Source of the DNA: Treponema sp.
GTDB lineage: Bacteria; Spirochaetota; Spirochaetia; Treponematales; Treponemataceae
Assembly: GCA_022510905.1 (NCBI GenBank)
Contig: JAFLSN010000002.1
Coordinates: 1-64,000, forward strand
Length of the DNA: 64,000 bases
Reading direction: 5' to 3'
The notes beneath the pieces were generated by a model, which saw only the letters and a list, made by a program, of their open reading frames with translations, did no database searches and was not told where the DNA came from. The position numbers and the translations under genes are program-made. Below are positions 39,271 through 48,220 of this stretch, one piece after another (position 1 is the first letter of the stretch; each line of letters starts with the position of its first letter).

Positions 39271-39276
39271 ATTATA
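39271..39276 (-). promoter_or_regulatory. -10 element of the addB-addA operon
   Basis: TATAAT on the minus strand, 74 bp before the chosen addB start. The -35 is poor. Confidence 0.45.
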
Positions 39277-39430
39277 CAGCAATCTTTAACAAAATAAAAG
39301 TCTTTCTTGCAGTGCGCGAATGCAAAGTTGAACCTGCATAAAACCTGTTTGCCATGCCTGTGGAGCGGATGTGGCGCAACCATGTGGAAAAGGATTTTGA
39401 ATGCTTCTGACTGTTCCGTGGCCTTTTTTC

Positions 39431-39683
39431 ATTCGTGCGGAAAAGGTACATGCAGTGCTTCTTCGAAGCCTGTCCTTGGCCAGAAGCTTTGCCGCAAGTA
39501 GTGGCGAAATGAATGGTATGTGCCCTTGGTTGCAATACCGTAGAAGAACGACACACCCAGCAAAGTCTAAAGTTTTTTATCACTGCTCGGTTGTCAAATT
39601 TTAGAAAAATCATACCTCGCTTCACGGGGTGAATGCTGCTCCACAGAGTGAAGCCTTGCTTATGCATCGGGGGTGTTGATTCG
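39431..39683 (-). repeat. Family-A dispersed repeat, copy 4 (most complete)
   Basis: Full-length copy of about 250 bp. On the minus strand an ORF from ATG 39611 encodes MIFLKFDNRAVIKNF and runs on through the whole element. Blocks shared with copy 5 are ATTCGTGCGGAAA, CGAAGCC, GGCGAAATGAA, TAGAAGAAC, ACACACCC and CGGTTGTCAAATTT. Confidence 0.75.
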
Positions 39684-39723
39684 GATTGCCTTTTTGCTTT
39701 CAGGTGCTTTGAAGGAAAACATT

Positions 39724-39752
39724 TTGACAAACTTTGCTAATTGGTGTATAGT
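39724..39752 (+). promoter_or_regulatory. Consensus sigma-70 promoter
   Basis: TTGACA, exactly 17 bp, TATAGT. The predicted start is near 39759, 56 bp before the ATG of the TPR membrane protein. It is the best promoter match I saw in the window. Confidence 0.75.
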
Positions 39753-39814
39753 GGCATATGGTTTTGCCCGTTTGGGCACCGTGTAACATACTGAAAAGAT
39801 TGGAGCATGCTATC

Positions 39815-40495
39815 ATGGCTCAAACCGTTTTGACTCTGCAAAAAGAAAAAAAGACCACGCAGGAATCCCTGTCCGATTTTATTGTTTTGCACAGGACTGT
39901 TTTTCTTTCTGTGCTGGCGGTTTTTGTTGTCGGCCTTGTGGCGCTGTGCGTGGCGCTGGGACTTTCCGACCGCGCAACATCAAGGGGAATCGCTGCCGTT
40001 GATTCTATTGAATATGCGCTCGTTCGCGAATCCTCGGGCCTTTCTGACGATGAGCTTTCCACCCGCCGCGAAACTGCTCTGGAATCTCTGGCACCTTACG
40101 CCGCAAAAAACGGAATAGTGGGGGTGCGCGCCGCCATGCTTTCCGCCGACGTGCATTTCCAGAAGCAGGACTTTGCCGCTGCGCGTGAGTCGTACCTTGC
40201 TGCCGCCCAAAAAGGAAAAAAGACCTACACGGAACCGCTCAACTACTTTAACGCTGCCGTATGCAGCGAGCAGCTTTCTGACACTGCCTCCGCCGCCACG
40301 TATTATGGGCAGGCCGCAGAGTCCGCGGATTTTCTGCTCCGTTCTCGTGCGCTGTTTGCCCTTGGACGCACAAAAGAGGCTCTCTCCGATTTGCAGGGGG
40401 CTATAAACGCCTATCGCCAGCTGGTTGACCTGAACATCACCGACAGCTGGACAAACCTTGCCCACAGCCGCTTGATTGTACTGGAAACTGAATGA
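39815..40495 (+). CDS. Membrane-anchored TPR-like protein
   Basis: A 226-residue protein: a short cytoplasmic N-terminus, one membrane helix (FLSVLAVFVVGLVALCVALG) and a C-terminal helical domain with TPR-like repeats (YFNAAVCSEQLSDTASAATY, then SRALFALGRTKEALSDLQGA). The layout resembles YfgM-type ancillary periplasmic proteins. ATG 39815 follows GGAG nine bases upstream and lies downstream of the consensus promoter; the in-frame start at 39758 would coincide with the transcription start. Its stop overlaps the next ATG. Confidence 0.85.
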   Translation: MAQTVLTLQKEKKTTQESLSDFIVLHRTVFLSVLAVFVVGLVALCVALGLSDRATSRGIAAVDSIEYALVRESSGLSDDELSTRRETALESLAPYAAKNGIVGVRAAMLSADVHFQKQDFAAARESYLAAAQKGKKTYTEPLNYFNAAVCSEQLSDTASAATYYGQAAESADFLLRSRALFALGRTKEALSDLQGAINAYRQLVDLNITDSWTNLAHSRLIVLETE

Positions 40496-41418
40496 TAGAT
40501 CGGTCGGGCGTTTTTTTTATGCTTGCGCCGCTGTGCAGCCTTGCGCAGGCCGCTGGTGCGGTGGCACGGCGGTGTCGTTTTGCATGGACTGGTCGGTGGC
40601 CTGCGCATAATGCCTTGTTCCATGTGCAGGGCTGCTCGCTTCGTGTCCTTGCACTGTGCTGCGCCGCCGTGGTGACTCTCTGCTCGTGCGGGCTTGATAC
40701 AATCTATACACTTTCACCTCCGACCGAGGTGCACACACCGACATACATTGCAGACGATGATAACCAGAAATACTTTGTGTTTCAGACAAATGAAACCAGC
40801 AACTCGTCGGAAGGTGACTTTACCTTTGACGGCACTGAATTGTACTACAAAATCTACGACAACACGTCTGTTATGGCAAATGCCGACGCCGCCATTTCTT
40901 CGCGCAATTCCAGCACGGACTATTCTGCCGCCGCATCATACATGATTGATACATTGGGGTACCAGCGTTTCAAACTGAGCTCAGGCAGTATCATTCCGCT
41001 TATAAAAAACACAGGAACAAGCCGTTACGTATATATTCGCCTTTCAGACGTAACCTATAATTCTTCATCTTCAGAATATATTTATAAAAAAGGAATCTGT
41101 ATTACTGGAAATCCTTCCATACATGAATATGACAGCTCTACTTCGCTTATGTACGGGGAAACTCCCGTGTTTTTGACCCGTTCTATTGACTCTTCTTATA
41201 CATTCAATTTTGACGGCCAGGACAGAGAAAAAGACCGCGTTCCTGAAAGCGGCGATTCCGATGTGAATTATTCATCAAGCAAAACGGAATCCGGCGTGTG
41301 GTATGTGAACCTGTACGCGGTTTCTGTGGGGCGCGACCAGTATTTTACAACATCATACAGCCAGGTGCTCCATCTAGGTTCGGTCTCAATAAAAGAAGGG
41401 GAGTCAAAGCACAACTAG
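40492..41418 (+). CDS. Putative lipoprotein of unknown function
   Basis: About 308 residues from the overlapping ATG at 40492. A signal peptide with lipobox (VLALCCAAVVTLCSC, lipid on the last Cys) begins only near residue 50, so the true start may be an in-frame TTG or GTG around 40612-40624. The mature protein is Ser/Thr/Tyr/Asp-rich and looks beta-structured (YFVFQTNETSNSS, YVYIRLSDVTYNSSSSEYIY), as in many surface lipoproteins. It is coupled to the TPR membrane protein upstream. No function is recognised. Confidence 0.75.
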   Translation: MIDRSGVFFMLAPLCSLAQAAGAVARRCRFAWTGRWPAHNALFHVQGCSLRVLALCCAAVVTLCSCGLDTIYTLSPPTEVHTPTYIADDDNQKYFVFQTNETSNSSEGDFTFDGTELYYKIYDNTSVMANADAAISSRNSSTDYSAAASYMIDTLGYQRFKLSSGSIIPLIKNTGTSRYVYIRLSDVTYNSSSSEYIYKKGICITGNPSIHEYDSSTSLMYGETPVFLTRSIDSSYTFNFDGQDREKDRVPESGDSDVNYSSSKTESGVWYVNLYAVSVGRDQYFTTSYSQVLHLGSVSIKEGESKHN

Positions 41419-41591
41419 CGAACGGGGTTTTCAGGCGCGCGGTTCCCGCATGAAATTCAGCATGTATTGTACAGCCAGGGGAATTGGTGTGTGCGGTTTT
41501 CCATGCCGCAGACTTGTACGGCGCAAAGTTTTGGTCAGCAATTTTTCTGCTACGGCTTGCCATGCTGGACGCGGTGCGCTACACTGTAACC

Positions 41592-42329
41592 ATGGAGAAG
41601 AAACGGTATTTGGTTCCGCTGCTCTTTGTGGCGGCGTTTTTTGCGCATGCCGATTCCGTGTTTGAGTCTGGCATGCCCCAGGCGTTTTTGGCATTTGCAG
41701 AAGCGGCGTACACTTCGGTGTGCGAAATCCAGAAAATTTCAGAGTTAAAGGCGGAGGCGGTTTCACTTTCTGACATGTATGTTGGCTCCGACCAGTTGGT
41801 GTATCTGGGGCTCTGCGAGTATATCAGCGGAATGGATGCCTATTTCCGAGGCCAAAACGACCTTGCCGGCGAGTTTTTTGACAAGGCGCAGGATCAGATT
41901 TCAAAATCGCTTTCCATTGAGCGCAACGTGGTCAATCTTTCGGCTTTTGCCTTTACGCTTCTTCGGAATGCATCGGTCAAAAAATTTTCATACCAGATAA
42001 AATGGGTTCCCAAGCTGAACGGAATTGTCAACGAAGCGCTCGAAAAAAATCCTGATTACCTGCAGGCCAAAATCATCAAGTTTACAATACAGTGTTTTAT
42101 TCCCGCGCCGTATGGCAGCTACAGGAAAGGCTCCGTCAACATGGAGTCGCTGTACAATTCCGGCGTGGCCCGCTCACCGGTAGATGATTACTCAATGTGC
42201 ACGTGCATCGGCTACGCTCTTTCAAAGCTGAATGACACTGCCGGTGCAATCAGCTGGTACCAGGCTGCGCTCGCTTTGTTTCCGCAGAACTGGGATACGC
42301 TAAGAGGAATCGCGGAACTGCAAAAATAG
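41592..42329 (+). CDS. Secreted TPR-like protein
   Basis: A 245-residue protein with a signal peptide (MEKKRYLVPLLFVAAFFAHA) followed by helical repeats; the last one (CTCIGYALSKLNDTAGAISW) looks like a TPR. Three start codons are possible (41484, 41562, 41592); 41592 is preferred because the signal peptide then begins at residue 1, though no clear ribosome site is seen. It may act with the neighbouring TPR membrane protein and lipoprotein in the envelope; this is inferred from position only. Confidence 0.75.
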   Translation: MEKKRYLVPLLFVAAFFAHADSVFESGMPQAFLAFAEAAYTSVCEIQKISELKAEAVSLSDMYVGSDQLVYLGLCEYISGMDAYFRGQNDLAGEFFDKAQDQISKSLSIERNVVNLSAFAFTLLRNASVKKFSYQIKWVPKLNGIVNEALEKNPDYLQAKIIKFTIQCFIPAPYGSYRKGSVNMESLYNSGVARSPVDDYSMCTCIGYALSKLNDTAGAISWYQAALALFPQNWDTLRGIAELQK

Positions 42330-42370
42330 CCGTGCTGCTTTGTCCTGCCCGGAGATTGGTGCGCACGTTC

Positions 42371-42478
42371 ATTGTTTGAAACGCCGTTCCGCAACGGAGT
42401 GAGAAACGGTAGCCAACAGCCAGGTTTTGAAAAACTCGGAGCTAAAACCAGACGCGCCATCTGTGCGGCTGATTTTAG
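42371..42478 (-). repeat. Family-B dispersed repeat, copy 1
   Basis: Shares the blocks GAAACGCCGTTC, GTGAGAAACGG/GTGAAAACCGG, TTTTG(A/C)A(A/G)AAA and AAAACCAGACGC...GGCTGATTTTA with the two copies at 44.3-44.5 kb. On the minus strand it reads LKSAAQMARLVLAP, similar to LKSAAQIERLILTS in copy 3. It fills most of the 340-bp gap before argG. Confidence 0.65.
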
Positions 42479-42607
42479 GCATTCATTTTTATGAAACCAC
42501 GATGGCACCATGCCGCGTTATTTTGCGCAGATACGTCCGTTCGGGAAAAGTTCCTGCCGACACAGTTTCAGTGCTGCCGAATCCCTGGTGAATGTCCCAT
42601 GTTCCTC

Positions 42608-42636
42608 TTGTAAGTTTATAAGAAAAATGCTATGAT
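42608..42636 (+). promoter_or_regulatory. Promoter of argG
   Basis: TTGTAA, 17 bp, TATGAT with an extended -10 (TGC). Just downstream, ATGCATAAATTTACAT is a rough inverted repeat at the place where an ARG-box operator could sit. Confidence 0.6.
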
Positions 42637-42669
42637 AAATGCATAAATTTACATTATTCGAGGCTGTGT

Positions 42670-43989
42670 ATGGCTGCAAAAATGATTGAAAAAGTGGCGG
42701 CAAAAGCAAAGGCCGCTCCCAGAAACAAAAAAGAAAAGGTTGTGCTTGCGTATTCCGGGGGCCTTGACACCACGGTGATTATTCCTTGGCTCAAAGAAAA
42801 TTATGACTTTGACGTGATTGCCGTCTGCATAGACCTTGGGCAGGGTGACGACTGGAAGGCCATCAAAGCCCGTGCGCTCAAAACCGGCGCCGCCGAGTGC
42901 TATGTTGTTGACGCCCGCGAAGAATACTGCAAGGACTATATCTGGCCCGCCGTCAAAGGCGGCTGCGTGTACGAAGACCGCTATCTGCTGGGCACTTCCA
43001 CGGCGCGTCCGCTTATCGGAAAGATTCTTGTTGAGTATGCGCGTCAGGTAAAAGCCACCACCATCTGCCACGGAGCCACCGGCAAAGGCAACGACCAGGT
43101 GCGTTTTGAGCTTGCGATAAAGGCCTTTGCGCCCGACCTCAAGGTGATTGCGGCCTGGCGCGACCCGAAGTGGACGCTCGACAGCCGCGAGGCGGAGATG
43201 GCATATCTTGAAGAACGCAACATTCCTGTTCCAATGAAAAAAGCCTCGTCATATTCATGCGATGAAAACATCTGGCACATCAGCCACGAAGGTCTGGAGC
43301 TTGAAGAAACTGAAAACGAGCCCAACTGGGACGACATGCTCAAAGAAACCAAGCTTCCCGAGCAGGCCAATGAAAAAGGCGAATATGTGAAAATTGAATT
43401 TGAGGCAGGCGAAGCGGTTGCGGTTAATGGCAAGAAGCTAAGCCCCATGCAGATTATGGAAACGCTCAACAAGATTGGCGGCAGGAACGGAATCGGCCTT
43501 GTTGATTTGGTTGAGAACCGCGTGGTGGGCATGAAAAGCCGTGGCGTGTACGAAACCCCCGGAGGCACCATCCTTCAGTATGCGCACGAGCAGCTTGACC
43601 ATCTGTGCCTTGACCGCGACACATACCATTTTAAGCAGCAGGTGGCGCTGCGCGAAAGCGAGCTGATTTACGACGGCAAGTGGTTCACGGCGCTCATGGA
43701 AGGCATCATGGCATTCCAGGACAAGGTTGAAGAAAATGTGACCGGCTGGGTGAACCTCAGGCTGTACAAGGGCACCATCCGTGGCGCAGGCAGCTGGTCG
43801 CCATACAGCCTGTACAACGAAAGCATCGCAAGTTTTGCCACTGGCGACCTGTACGACCACAAAGATGCCGATGGATTTATTACCCTGTTCGGTCTTCCCC
43901 TTAAAGTCCGCGCCATGATGGAGCAGTCGGTGGGTAAAGGCCAGGCGGTTCTGAATTCCAAAAAGCTGAAAAAACGTCCCACGGAATAG
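42670..43989 (+). CDS. argG: Argininosuccinate synthase
   Basis: A 439-residue ATP-dependent ligase of citrulline and aspartate. Motifs are the PP-loop AYSGGLDTTVIIPWL, GTSTARPLIGK, ATGKGNDQVRFEL and SSYSCDENIWHIS. A Lys/Ala-rich N-terminal tail of about 20 residues precedes the usual start. argH is not in the window. It is a single gene with its own promoter and terminator. T. pallidum lacks this pathway, so it helps place the organism among metabolically richer treponemes. Confidence 0.95.
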   Translation: MAAKMIEKVAAKAKAAPRNKKEKVVLAYSGGLDTTVIIPWLKENYDFDVIAVCIDLGQGDDWKAIKARALKTGAAECYVVDAREEYCKDYIWPAVKGGCVYEDRYLLGTSTARPLIGKILVEYARQVKATTICHGATGKGNDQVRFELAIKAFAPDLKVIAAWRDPKWTLDSREAEMAYLEERNIPVPMKKASSYSCDENIWHISHEGLELEETENEPNWDDMLKETKLPEQANEKGEYVKIEFEAGEAVAVNGKKLSPMQIMETLNKIGGRNGIGLVDLVENRVVGMKSRGVYETPGGTILQYAHEQLDHLCLDRDTYHFKQQVALRESELIYDGKWFTALMEGIMAFQDKVEENVTGWVNLRLYKGTIRGAGSWSPYSLYNESIASFATGDLYDHKDADGFITLFGLPLKVRAMMEQSVGKGQAVLNSKKLKKRPTE

Positions 43990-44001
43990 GCTGAAAGACA
44001 G

Positions 44002-44045
44002 CGGAGCAGGGCAGTCGTTCCACGGCATCCTGCTCCGTTTTTTTT
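44002..44045 (+). terminator. Intrinsic terminator after argG
   Basis: A 9-bp stem CGGAGCAGG/CCTGCTCCG with an 18-nt loop, followed by eight T. Confidence 0.88.
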
Positions 44046-44248
44046 GCCGGCCTGTGTCAAAGCCGTGTCGTTTCGGTCTTTTTCCGTCAGAAAAAATGCT
44101 TTTCAGATGATTCGTGCGGAAAGGATACATACCGTGCTTCCGCGAAGCCAGCCCCTAGCTTGAAGTCATGCTGCAAGCCAAGGGCGAAATGAAGGGTATG
44201 TACCCTTGTCTGCGACACTTTAGAAGAACAACACACCCTAAAGGTTCC

Positions 44249-44400
44249 TATATTTCCAACAATAAAAAAGCATCAAGTTTTTCATAGCTGGAAACGCCGT
44301 TCCTCGGCGAAGTGAAAACCGGCAGCCAATAACCAAGTTCTTGCAGAAAATCCGAAGTTAAAATCAGCGGCGGTATTCTGACGCTGATTTTAAACGTTAC
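44249..44400. repeat. Family-B dispersed repeat, copy 2
   Basis: A 152-bp unit from TATATTTCCAAC to GATTTTAAACGTTAC. It contains a degenerate long hairpin at its left end, CGCCG/CGGCG, and AAAATCAGCG/CGCTGATTTT near its right end. It is directly repeated by copy 3. Confidence 0.75.
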
Positions 44401-44551
44401 TATATTTCCAACAATAAAAAAGTATCAATTTTTTATTGTTGGAAACGCCGTTCTTCGGCGAAGTGAAAACCGGCAGACACTAACCGAGCTTTTGCAGAAA
44501 AACTGAAGTTAAAATCAGACGCTCTATCTGCGCGGCTGATTTTAAACCTTC
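44401..44551. repeat. Family-B dispersed repeat, copy 3
   Basis: A 151-bp unit directly following copy 2. Its left hairpin is a perfect 17-bp stem (44405-44421 with 44429-44445, loop GTATCAA); a CGCCG/CGGCG hairpin follows immediately. The insert of copies 2 and 3 is flanked by TTCC on both sides, a possible short target duplication. Confidence 0.75.
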
Positions 44552-44944
44552 CTTTACCACTGCACGGTTGTCAAATTTCAGAAAAATCATATCCCGTTTA
44601 ATGGACTGGAGCCTTGTTTTTATGTCTGGGGGTGTCGATTTCGCAGCAAACGTCATGTCGATAAAGGAACAGGTATTTTTAATCCGTGTGCCGTGAGCTT
44701 TCGCCTTTTGCGGCAAACTGATCACACCGCAGGCTGTCTGAACCGCTCTGCATTCCTGGGCTTTTTGCATGGAACGTGCCTTCTGTCTTGCCCCAGCTTT
44801 ATGCGGAATCGAATTCTGGGCGCATGGTCCTGAAAACGCAGGGGGCGGGTAGAAAGTCCTGCATTGAACTTTTAAAAACATTTTGCACCACATGCCGAAC
44901 ACGTTGCGCAAAAACGAAAAATACTTTTCTAACATCGGCTCCTG

Positions 44945-44953
44945 TGCTATACT
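44945..44953 (+). promoter_or_regulatory. Extended -10 element upstream of malQ
   Basis: TGC followed by TATACT, about 100 bp before the malQ start. The -35 is weak. Confidence 0.45.
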
Positions 44954-45050
44954 CAACCGGAACGGCGCTGTTTGCTTTGCTGGTGTCCTGCAAAAACCAG
45001 GCAATGCTTCGGCCTTTTATCCTGCTGTTTTTATTTAAGGAGTTTTTATC

Positions 45051-46730
45051 ATGTCGCACCGAAAAAGCGGCGTTCTGCTGCACATCACATCATTGCCGGA
45101 CAGTCCCGGAATCGGTACACTTGGAAAATCCGCCTACGCATTTGTCGATTGGCTCTGCGCCGCCGGTCAGACCCTGTGGCAGGTGCTTCCTCTGGGGCCC
45201 ACCGGATATGGCGACAGCCCCTACGCAAGCTTTTCAACTTTTGCCGGCAACCCGCTGCTGGTGGATCTTTTAGACCTTGTGGAACGTGGTTGGGCAGATG
45301 CGGCTGATGTTGCGCCGCCTGAATACATCAAAACCAGCGGTCCTGTTGACTACGGTTCTGTGGTGTGGTGGAAGCTTCCCGTGCTCTACCGCTGTGCCGC
45401 GTATTTTCTTTCGCACTGCACTGAGGCTGACCGTGCTCTGTACGAGGCTTTCAAAAATGACCAGTCTGCCTGGCTCAACAATTTTGCAGACTATACGAGC
45501 ATAAAAAAGCACTACGATGCCATGGCTTCCCGGCAGGGGATAAAGGGCGTAAAAAGCATGTGGAACCAGTTCTGGCCGCGCGACCTTGCCTCCCATGACC
45601 CCGCCGCCGTTTCAAGGTGGAACGCCGCCCACGCGGAAGACGTGGAGCAGATAAAGGTTGTGCAGTTTTTTTTCTTTGCCCAGTGGCGGCATCTTAAGGC
45701 ATACGCAAACAAAAAAGGCGTTTCTATCGTTGGCGACATTCCTATCTTTGTGGCGGGCGACTCCGCCGACGTGTGGGCGAACCAGAACCTGTTCCAGATT
45801 GACAAGAGCACACTGCTCCAGAAGACATCGGCGGGCGTTCCTCCCGATTATTTCAGCGCCACAGGCCAGCTCTGGGGAAATCCGCTTTACGACTGGGAAG
45901 CGATGAAAGCCGACCATTATTCATGGTGGGTAGACCGAATCAAGGCCATGCTGAATCTGGTTGACATCGTTCGCATTGACCACTTCCGCGGATTTGAAGC
46001 CTACTGGCAGATTCCTTACGGAGCGCCAAACGCCATCAAAGGTGCCTGGGTAAAAGGCCCTGCCGAAGCGCTGTTTAACGAAATCAAGAAACAGCTCGGC
46101 ACGCTTCCCATAATCGCGGAAGACCTCGGCGTGATTACGCCTGAAGTTGAAAAGCTCCGCGACGGCTGCGGCTTTCCCGGCATGAAGATTCTGCAGTTCG
46201 CGTTTGACGAAAAACCTTGGACAAAAGAAAGCGCCAGAAACGAAAATCTTCCCGCGAACTTCGCGTCTCCAAACGTGGTCGTTTACACGGGCACGCATGA
46301 CAACGACACTACCGCAGGTTTTTTTGCCTCATGCAGGCCGCGCCTCAAAAAGAACGTGCTGCGCTATTTTGAGCTTGAAGCCGAAGGTATCCTGCGCGCT
46401 TTCAAAACCGATTCCGCCCGTGGTTCTGACGGCGGCCCTGGCTCCGCAGAAAGCGCTTCCACTTCCAGCGAGAGCGATGAGGTGGACGTTTCCACGCTTC
46501 CATCTGACAAGGAGCTCACCGAACGCCTTGTCGAAGCCGCGTTCAATTCGTGCGCAGAGACCTGCATCGTTCCCATGCAGGACGTGTACGCGCTCGGCTC
46601 CGAGGCCCGCATGAACACCCCGTCAACCACAGGAAAAAACTGGGCGTGGCGCATGGATGCCGCACTGCTTGATTCCGCCGGAGCCAGCCGCCTTGCAGAG
46701 CTTTCACGGAAGAGCGGCCGCAACCTGTAG
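45051..46730 (+). CDS. malQ: 4-alpha-glucanotransferase
   Basis: A 559-residue GH77 amylomaltase that transfers alpha-1,4-glucan chains in maltodextrin or glycogen metabolism. Features are RKSGVLLHITSLPDSPGIG, GDSPYASFSTFAGNPLL, the nucleophile region VDIVRIDHFRGFEAYW, the acid/base IIAEDLGVITPEV and GTHDNDTTAGFF. A Ser/Gly/Glu-rich insert of about 25 residues lies between the last catalytic motif and the C-terminal helices. An AAGGAG site precedes ATG 45051. No other maltose genes are adjacent. Confidence 0.95.
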   Translation: MSHRKSGVLLHITSLPDSPGIGTLGKSAYAFVDWLCAAGQTLWQVLPLGPTGYGDSPYASFSTFAGNPLLVDLLDLVERGWADAADVAPPEYIKTSGPVDYGSVVWWKLPVLYRCAAYFLSHCTEADRALYEAFKNDQSAWLNNFADYTSIKKHYDAMASRQGIKGVKSMWNQFWPRDLASHDPAAVSRWNAAHAEDVEQIKVVQFFFFAQWRHLKAYANKKGVSIVGDIPIFVAGDSADVWANQNLFQIDKSTLLQKTSAGVPPDYFSATGQLWGNPLYDWEAMKADHYSWWVDRIKAMLNLVDIVRIDHFRGFEAYWQIPYGAPNAIKGAWVKGPAEALFNEIKKQLGTLPIIAEDLGVITPEVEKLRDGCGFPGMKILQFAFDEKPWTKESARNENLPANFASPNVVVYTGTHDNDTTAGFFASCRPRLKKNVLRYFELEAEGILRAFKTDSARGSDGGPGSAESASTSSESDEVDVSTLPSDKELTERLVEAAFNSCAETCIVPMQDVYALGSEARMNTPSTTGKNWAWRMDAALLDSAGASRLAELSRKSGRNL

Positions 46731-46827
46731 GCCGCCACTGCGCGATTCTGCCCGCCAGTCCCTTGAAGAGCCACGCTGGTTGGCCGCGCCCGGTGTGTGA
46801 GACCGCCTTTGCCGCGCACATGGCCGC

Positions 46828-46859
46828 AAAAAAAACGCCCCCGCCGCATGATGGGGGCG
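46828..46859 (-). terminator. Terminator of the lipoprotein gene (minus strand)
   Basis: On the minus strand a 7-bp stem CGCCCCC/GGGGGCG is followed by eight U. It lies between the convergent malQ and lipoprotein genes. Confidence 0.8.
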
Positions 46860-46887
46860 GGCAGGGGCCTTGAAGAACTGCCGGCCG

Positions 46888-47628
46888 CTATTCAACAACA
46901 AATTGCAAAGTCGTGCCCAGGCGGTTGTGTACAGGCTTCGGACTTGTAAGCTCAAGCGATATGCTTTCGTCCTCGTTTACGGTGTATGAGTAGACGAGAG
47001 GTGTTGAAAAAGCATTTTCGTACCATGTCATCACTTCGTCAACATCGTCTGGATTCTCTCCCTCTTCTATCAAATATTCTCGAAAGCTTTCATTGGCATA
47101 AAGAGTGTCAATAGCCTTTTTGTATTCCGATAGACTGACCAGTTTCCAGCTTCCGGCATATTTACCGTCCTTTATATAGGACTGGATATATTTAGAAATG
47201 TCTTCTGGAACCGCGACTTTTGACAATGCAAGGGTAACGGTTTTATCCGTTGCACTGTAAGTGTACTTGAACTGTATGCTGGAATTGTCCACCTTTTTGT
47301 CCTCATCAAGCAGCTCCATTGTGCGTGCGCTGGTGTTGAACTTGATAAGGGAATAGTCATGTACTGAAAAGAGCATATAGCAATCCCCGTCCTCGCCATA
47401 TTCCTCTTCAAGATCCTCAATCTCAAAAAGATACCATTCGTGGTTGTCTTTTAGGCTGTAACATCCGCTCTTGAACGGGTCTTTGCCCTCTGGCGCCGGG
47501 AGCGCTTCTACCGCTCTGTCGCCGCCAGAGGATTCACCCCCATCGCTGCACGAGGTGAATGTTCCCCCCGTGAGCAATGCTGCCGCTACGAGCAGTAACG
47601 CCAGTTTTGTCTTGAACATCTTTTTCAT
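46888..47628 (-). CDS. Putative lipoprotein of unknown function
   Basis: A 246-residue protein with a classical lipoprotein signal (MKKMFKTKLALLLVAAALLT, then GGTFTSC, lipid on Cys27) and a Gly/Ser linker. The acidic, beta-rich mature part (HEWYLFEIEDLEEEYGEDGD, KYTYSATDKTVTLAL) looks like a compact ligand-binding or lipocalin-like barrel, but I recognise no family. A GGGAGAAA ribosome site precedes the ATG at 47628. It is monocistronic with its own terminator. Confidence 0.85.
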   Translation of the reverse strand: MKKMFKTKLALLLVAAALLTGGTFTSCSDGGESSGGDRAVEALPAPEGKDPFKSGCYSLKDNHEWYLFEIEDLEEEYGEDGDCYMLFSVHDYSLIKFNTSARTMELLDEDKKVDNSSIQFKYTYSATDKTVTLALSKVAVPEDISKYIQSYIKDGKYAGSWKLVSLSEYKKAIDTLYANESFREYLIEEGENPDDVDEVMTWYENAFSTPLVYSYTVNEDESISLELTSPKPVHNRLGTTLQFVVE

Positions 47629-47806
47629 GATGTTTCTCCCATGCGTTTTACTTCCGCCGAAGATAGTTTTATCTGCACATGGGGCAACGCCCCGCGTCTG
47701 TGCTTTGCTTTTTGTGCCTTGCGGCGCGTTTTTTTTTGCCGTTTTCCACGGCGTGGTAATTAAGGTGGTGTCCAGCCCAAAAGCTCACCTGCCTGCGTTC
47801 AGGAGA

Positions 47807-48220
47807 TTACTTGACTTTGGGCACTTCCTGCTTGAAACGCGCAAGTTCCGTGTTGGCGTAGTCGATGAATGCGCTGCAGACCACCTCGCCCTCGATGAGC
47901 GCGTGTGCGTTCACGTGCTGCACGAGCGCCTTGCACGTCTCGTCGCTTGCCGCCCGCGCTGGTCTCCTGCCGCCTCCTGGCAGGATGTCGGATGCCCCGG
48001 ACAGCGTTCTTTGGGGCGCAGGGAAAAGATTTGCTGCGCAAGATTTGCCCTTTTCGGACTGCGGGAGCGAATTTTCCCCACCAAATTTGTACTTGTCGGC
48101 TGCGGAAAAGGAATTTGTTGTGCCAAATCCGTGTTTGCCGATCTGCGTGAGCACATCAAACAGCATTTGAAGGCACTTTTTGAGCCGTGGGAACGGTTCC
48201 AACGGCGTTTGAAGGCACAT
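47807..48220 (-). CDS. Possible small repeat protein (hypothetical)
   Basis: A 137-codon ORF. Its N-terminal ~75 codons are translated 14-residue repeats (for example MCLQTPLEPFPRLK, KHGFGTTNSFSAAD, KYKFGGENSLPQSE). The last ~45 codons (SDETCKALVQHVNAHALIEG, then FIDYANTELARFKQE) look like an ordinary amphipathic helical segment. The frame stays open upstream to about 48440 without a start codon, and no ribosome site precedes ATG 48220. It may be a decayed 5' end or a repeat-invaded gene. Evidence for expression is weak. Confidence 0.3.
   Translation of the reverse strand: MCLQTPLEPFPRLKKCLQMLFDVLTQIGKHGFGTTNSFSAADKYKFGGENSLPQSEKGKSCAANLFPAPQRTLSGASDILPGGGRRPARAASDETCKALVQHVNAHALIEGEVVCSAFIDYANTELARFKQEVPKVK

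Larger units (their letters stand above)
39277..39814. other. Divergent addB/TPR-gene intergenic region
   Basis: About 540 bp between diverging genes. It contains family-A copy 4 in the middle and the consensus promoter of the rightward gene at its right end; no gene is supported. Confidence 0.65.
44108..44640 (-). repeat. Family-A dispersed repeat, copy 5 (split by family B)
   Basis: Left part 44108-44248 and right part 44552-44640 align to the continuous copy 4. On the minus strand the right part holds a mini-ORF starting MIFLKFDNRAVVKE (ATG at 44592), which now runs into the family-B insert. Confidence 0.7.
44046..45050. other. Repeat-rich intergenic region between argG and malQ
   Basis: About 1 kb with no supported gene: family-A copy 5 (44108-44640) interrupted by two family-B units (44249-44551). 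Around 44676-44721 a segment (CCGTGAGCTTTCGCC) resembles 27925-27958. The malQ promoter region follows. Confidence 0.7.

Noticed and set aside
39198..39383. Longer addB starting at 39383
   Set aside because: A TATAAT promoter element lies at 39276-39271, inside the extension, and a good ribosome site precedes 39197.
39272..39730. 152-codon minus-strand ORF through family-A copy 4 and the addB leader
   Set aside because: Only the MIFLKFDNRAV core recurs in other copies; the rest overlaps two promoters and is not conserved.
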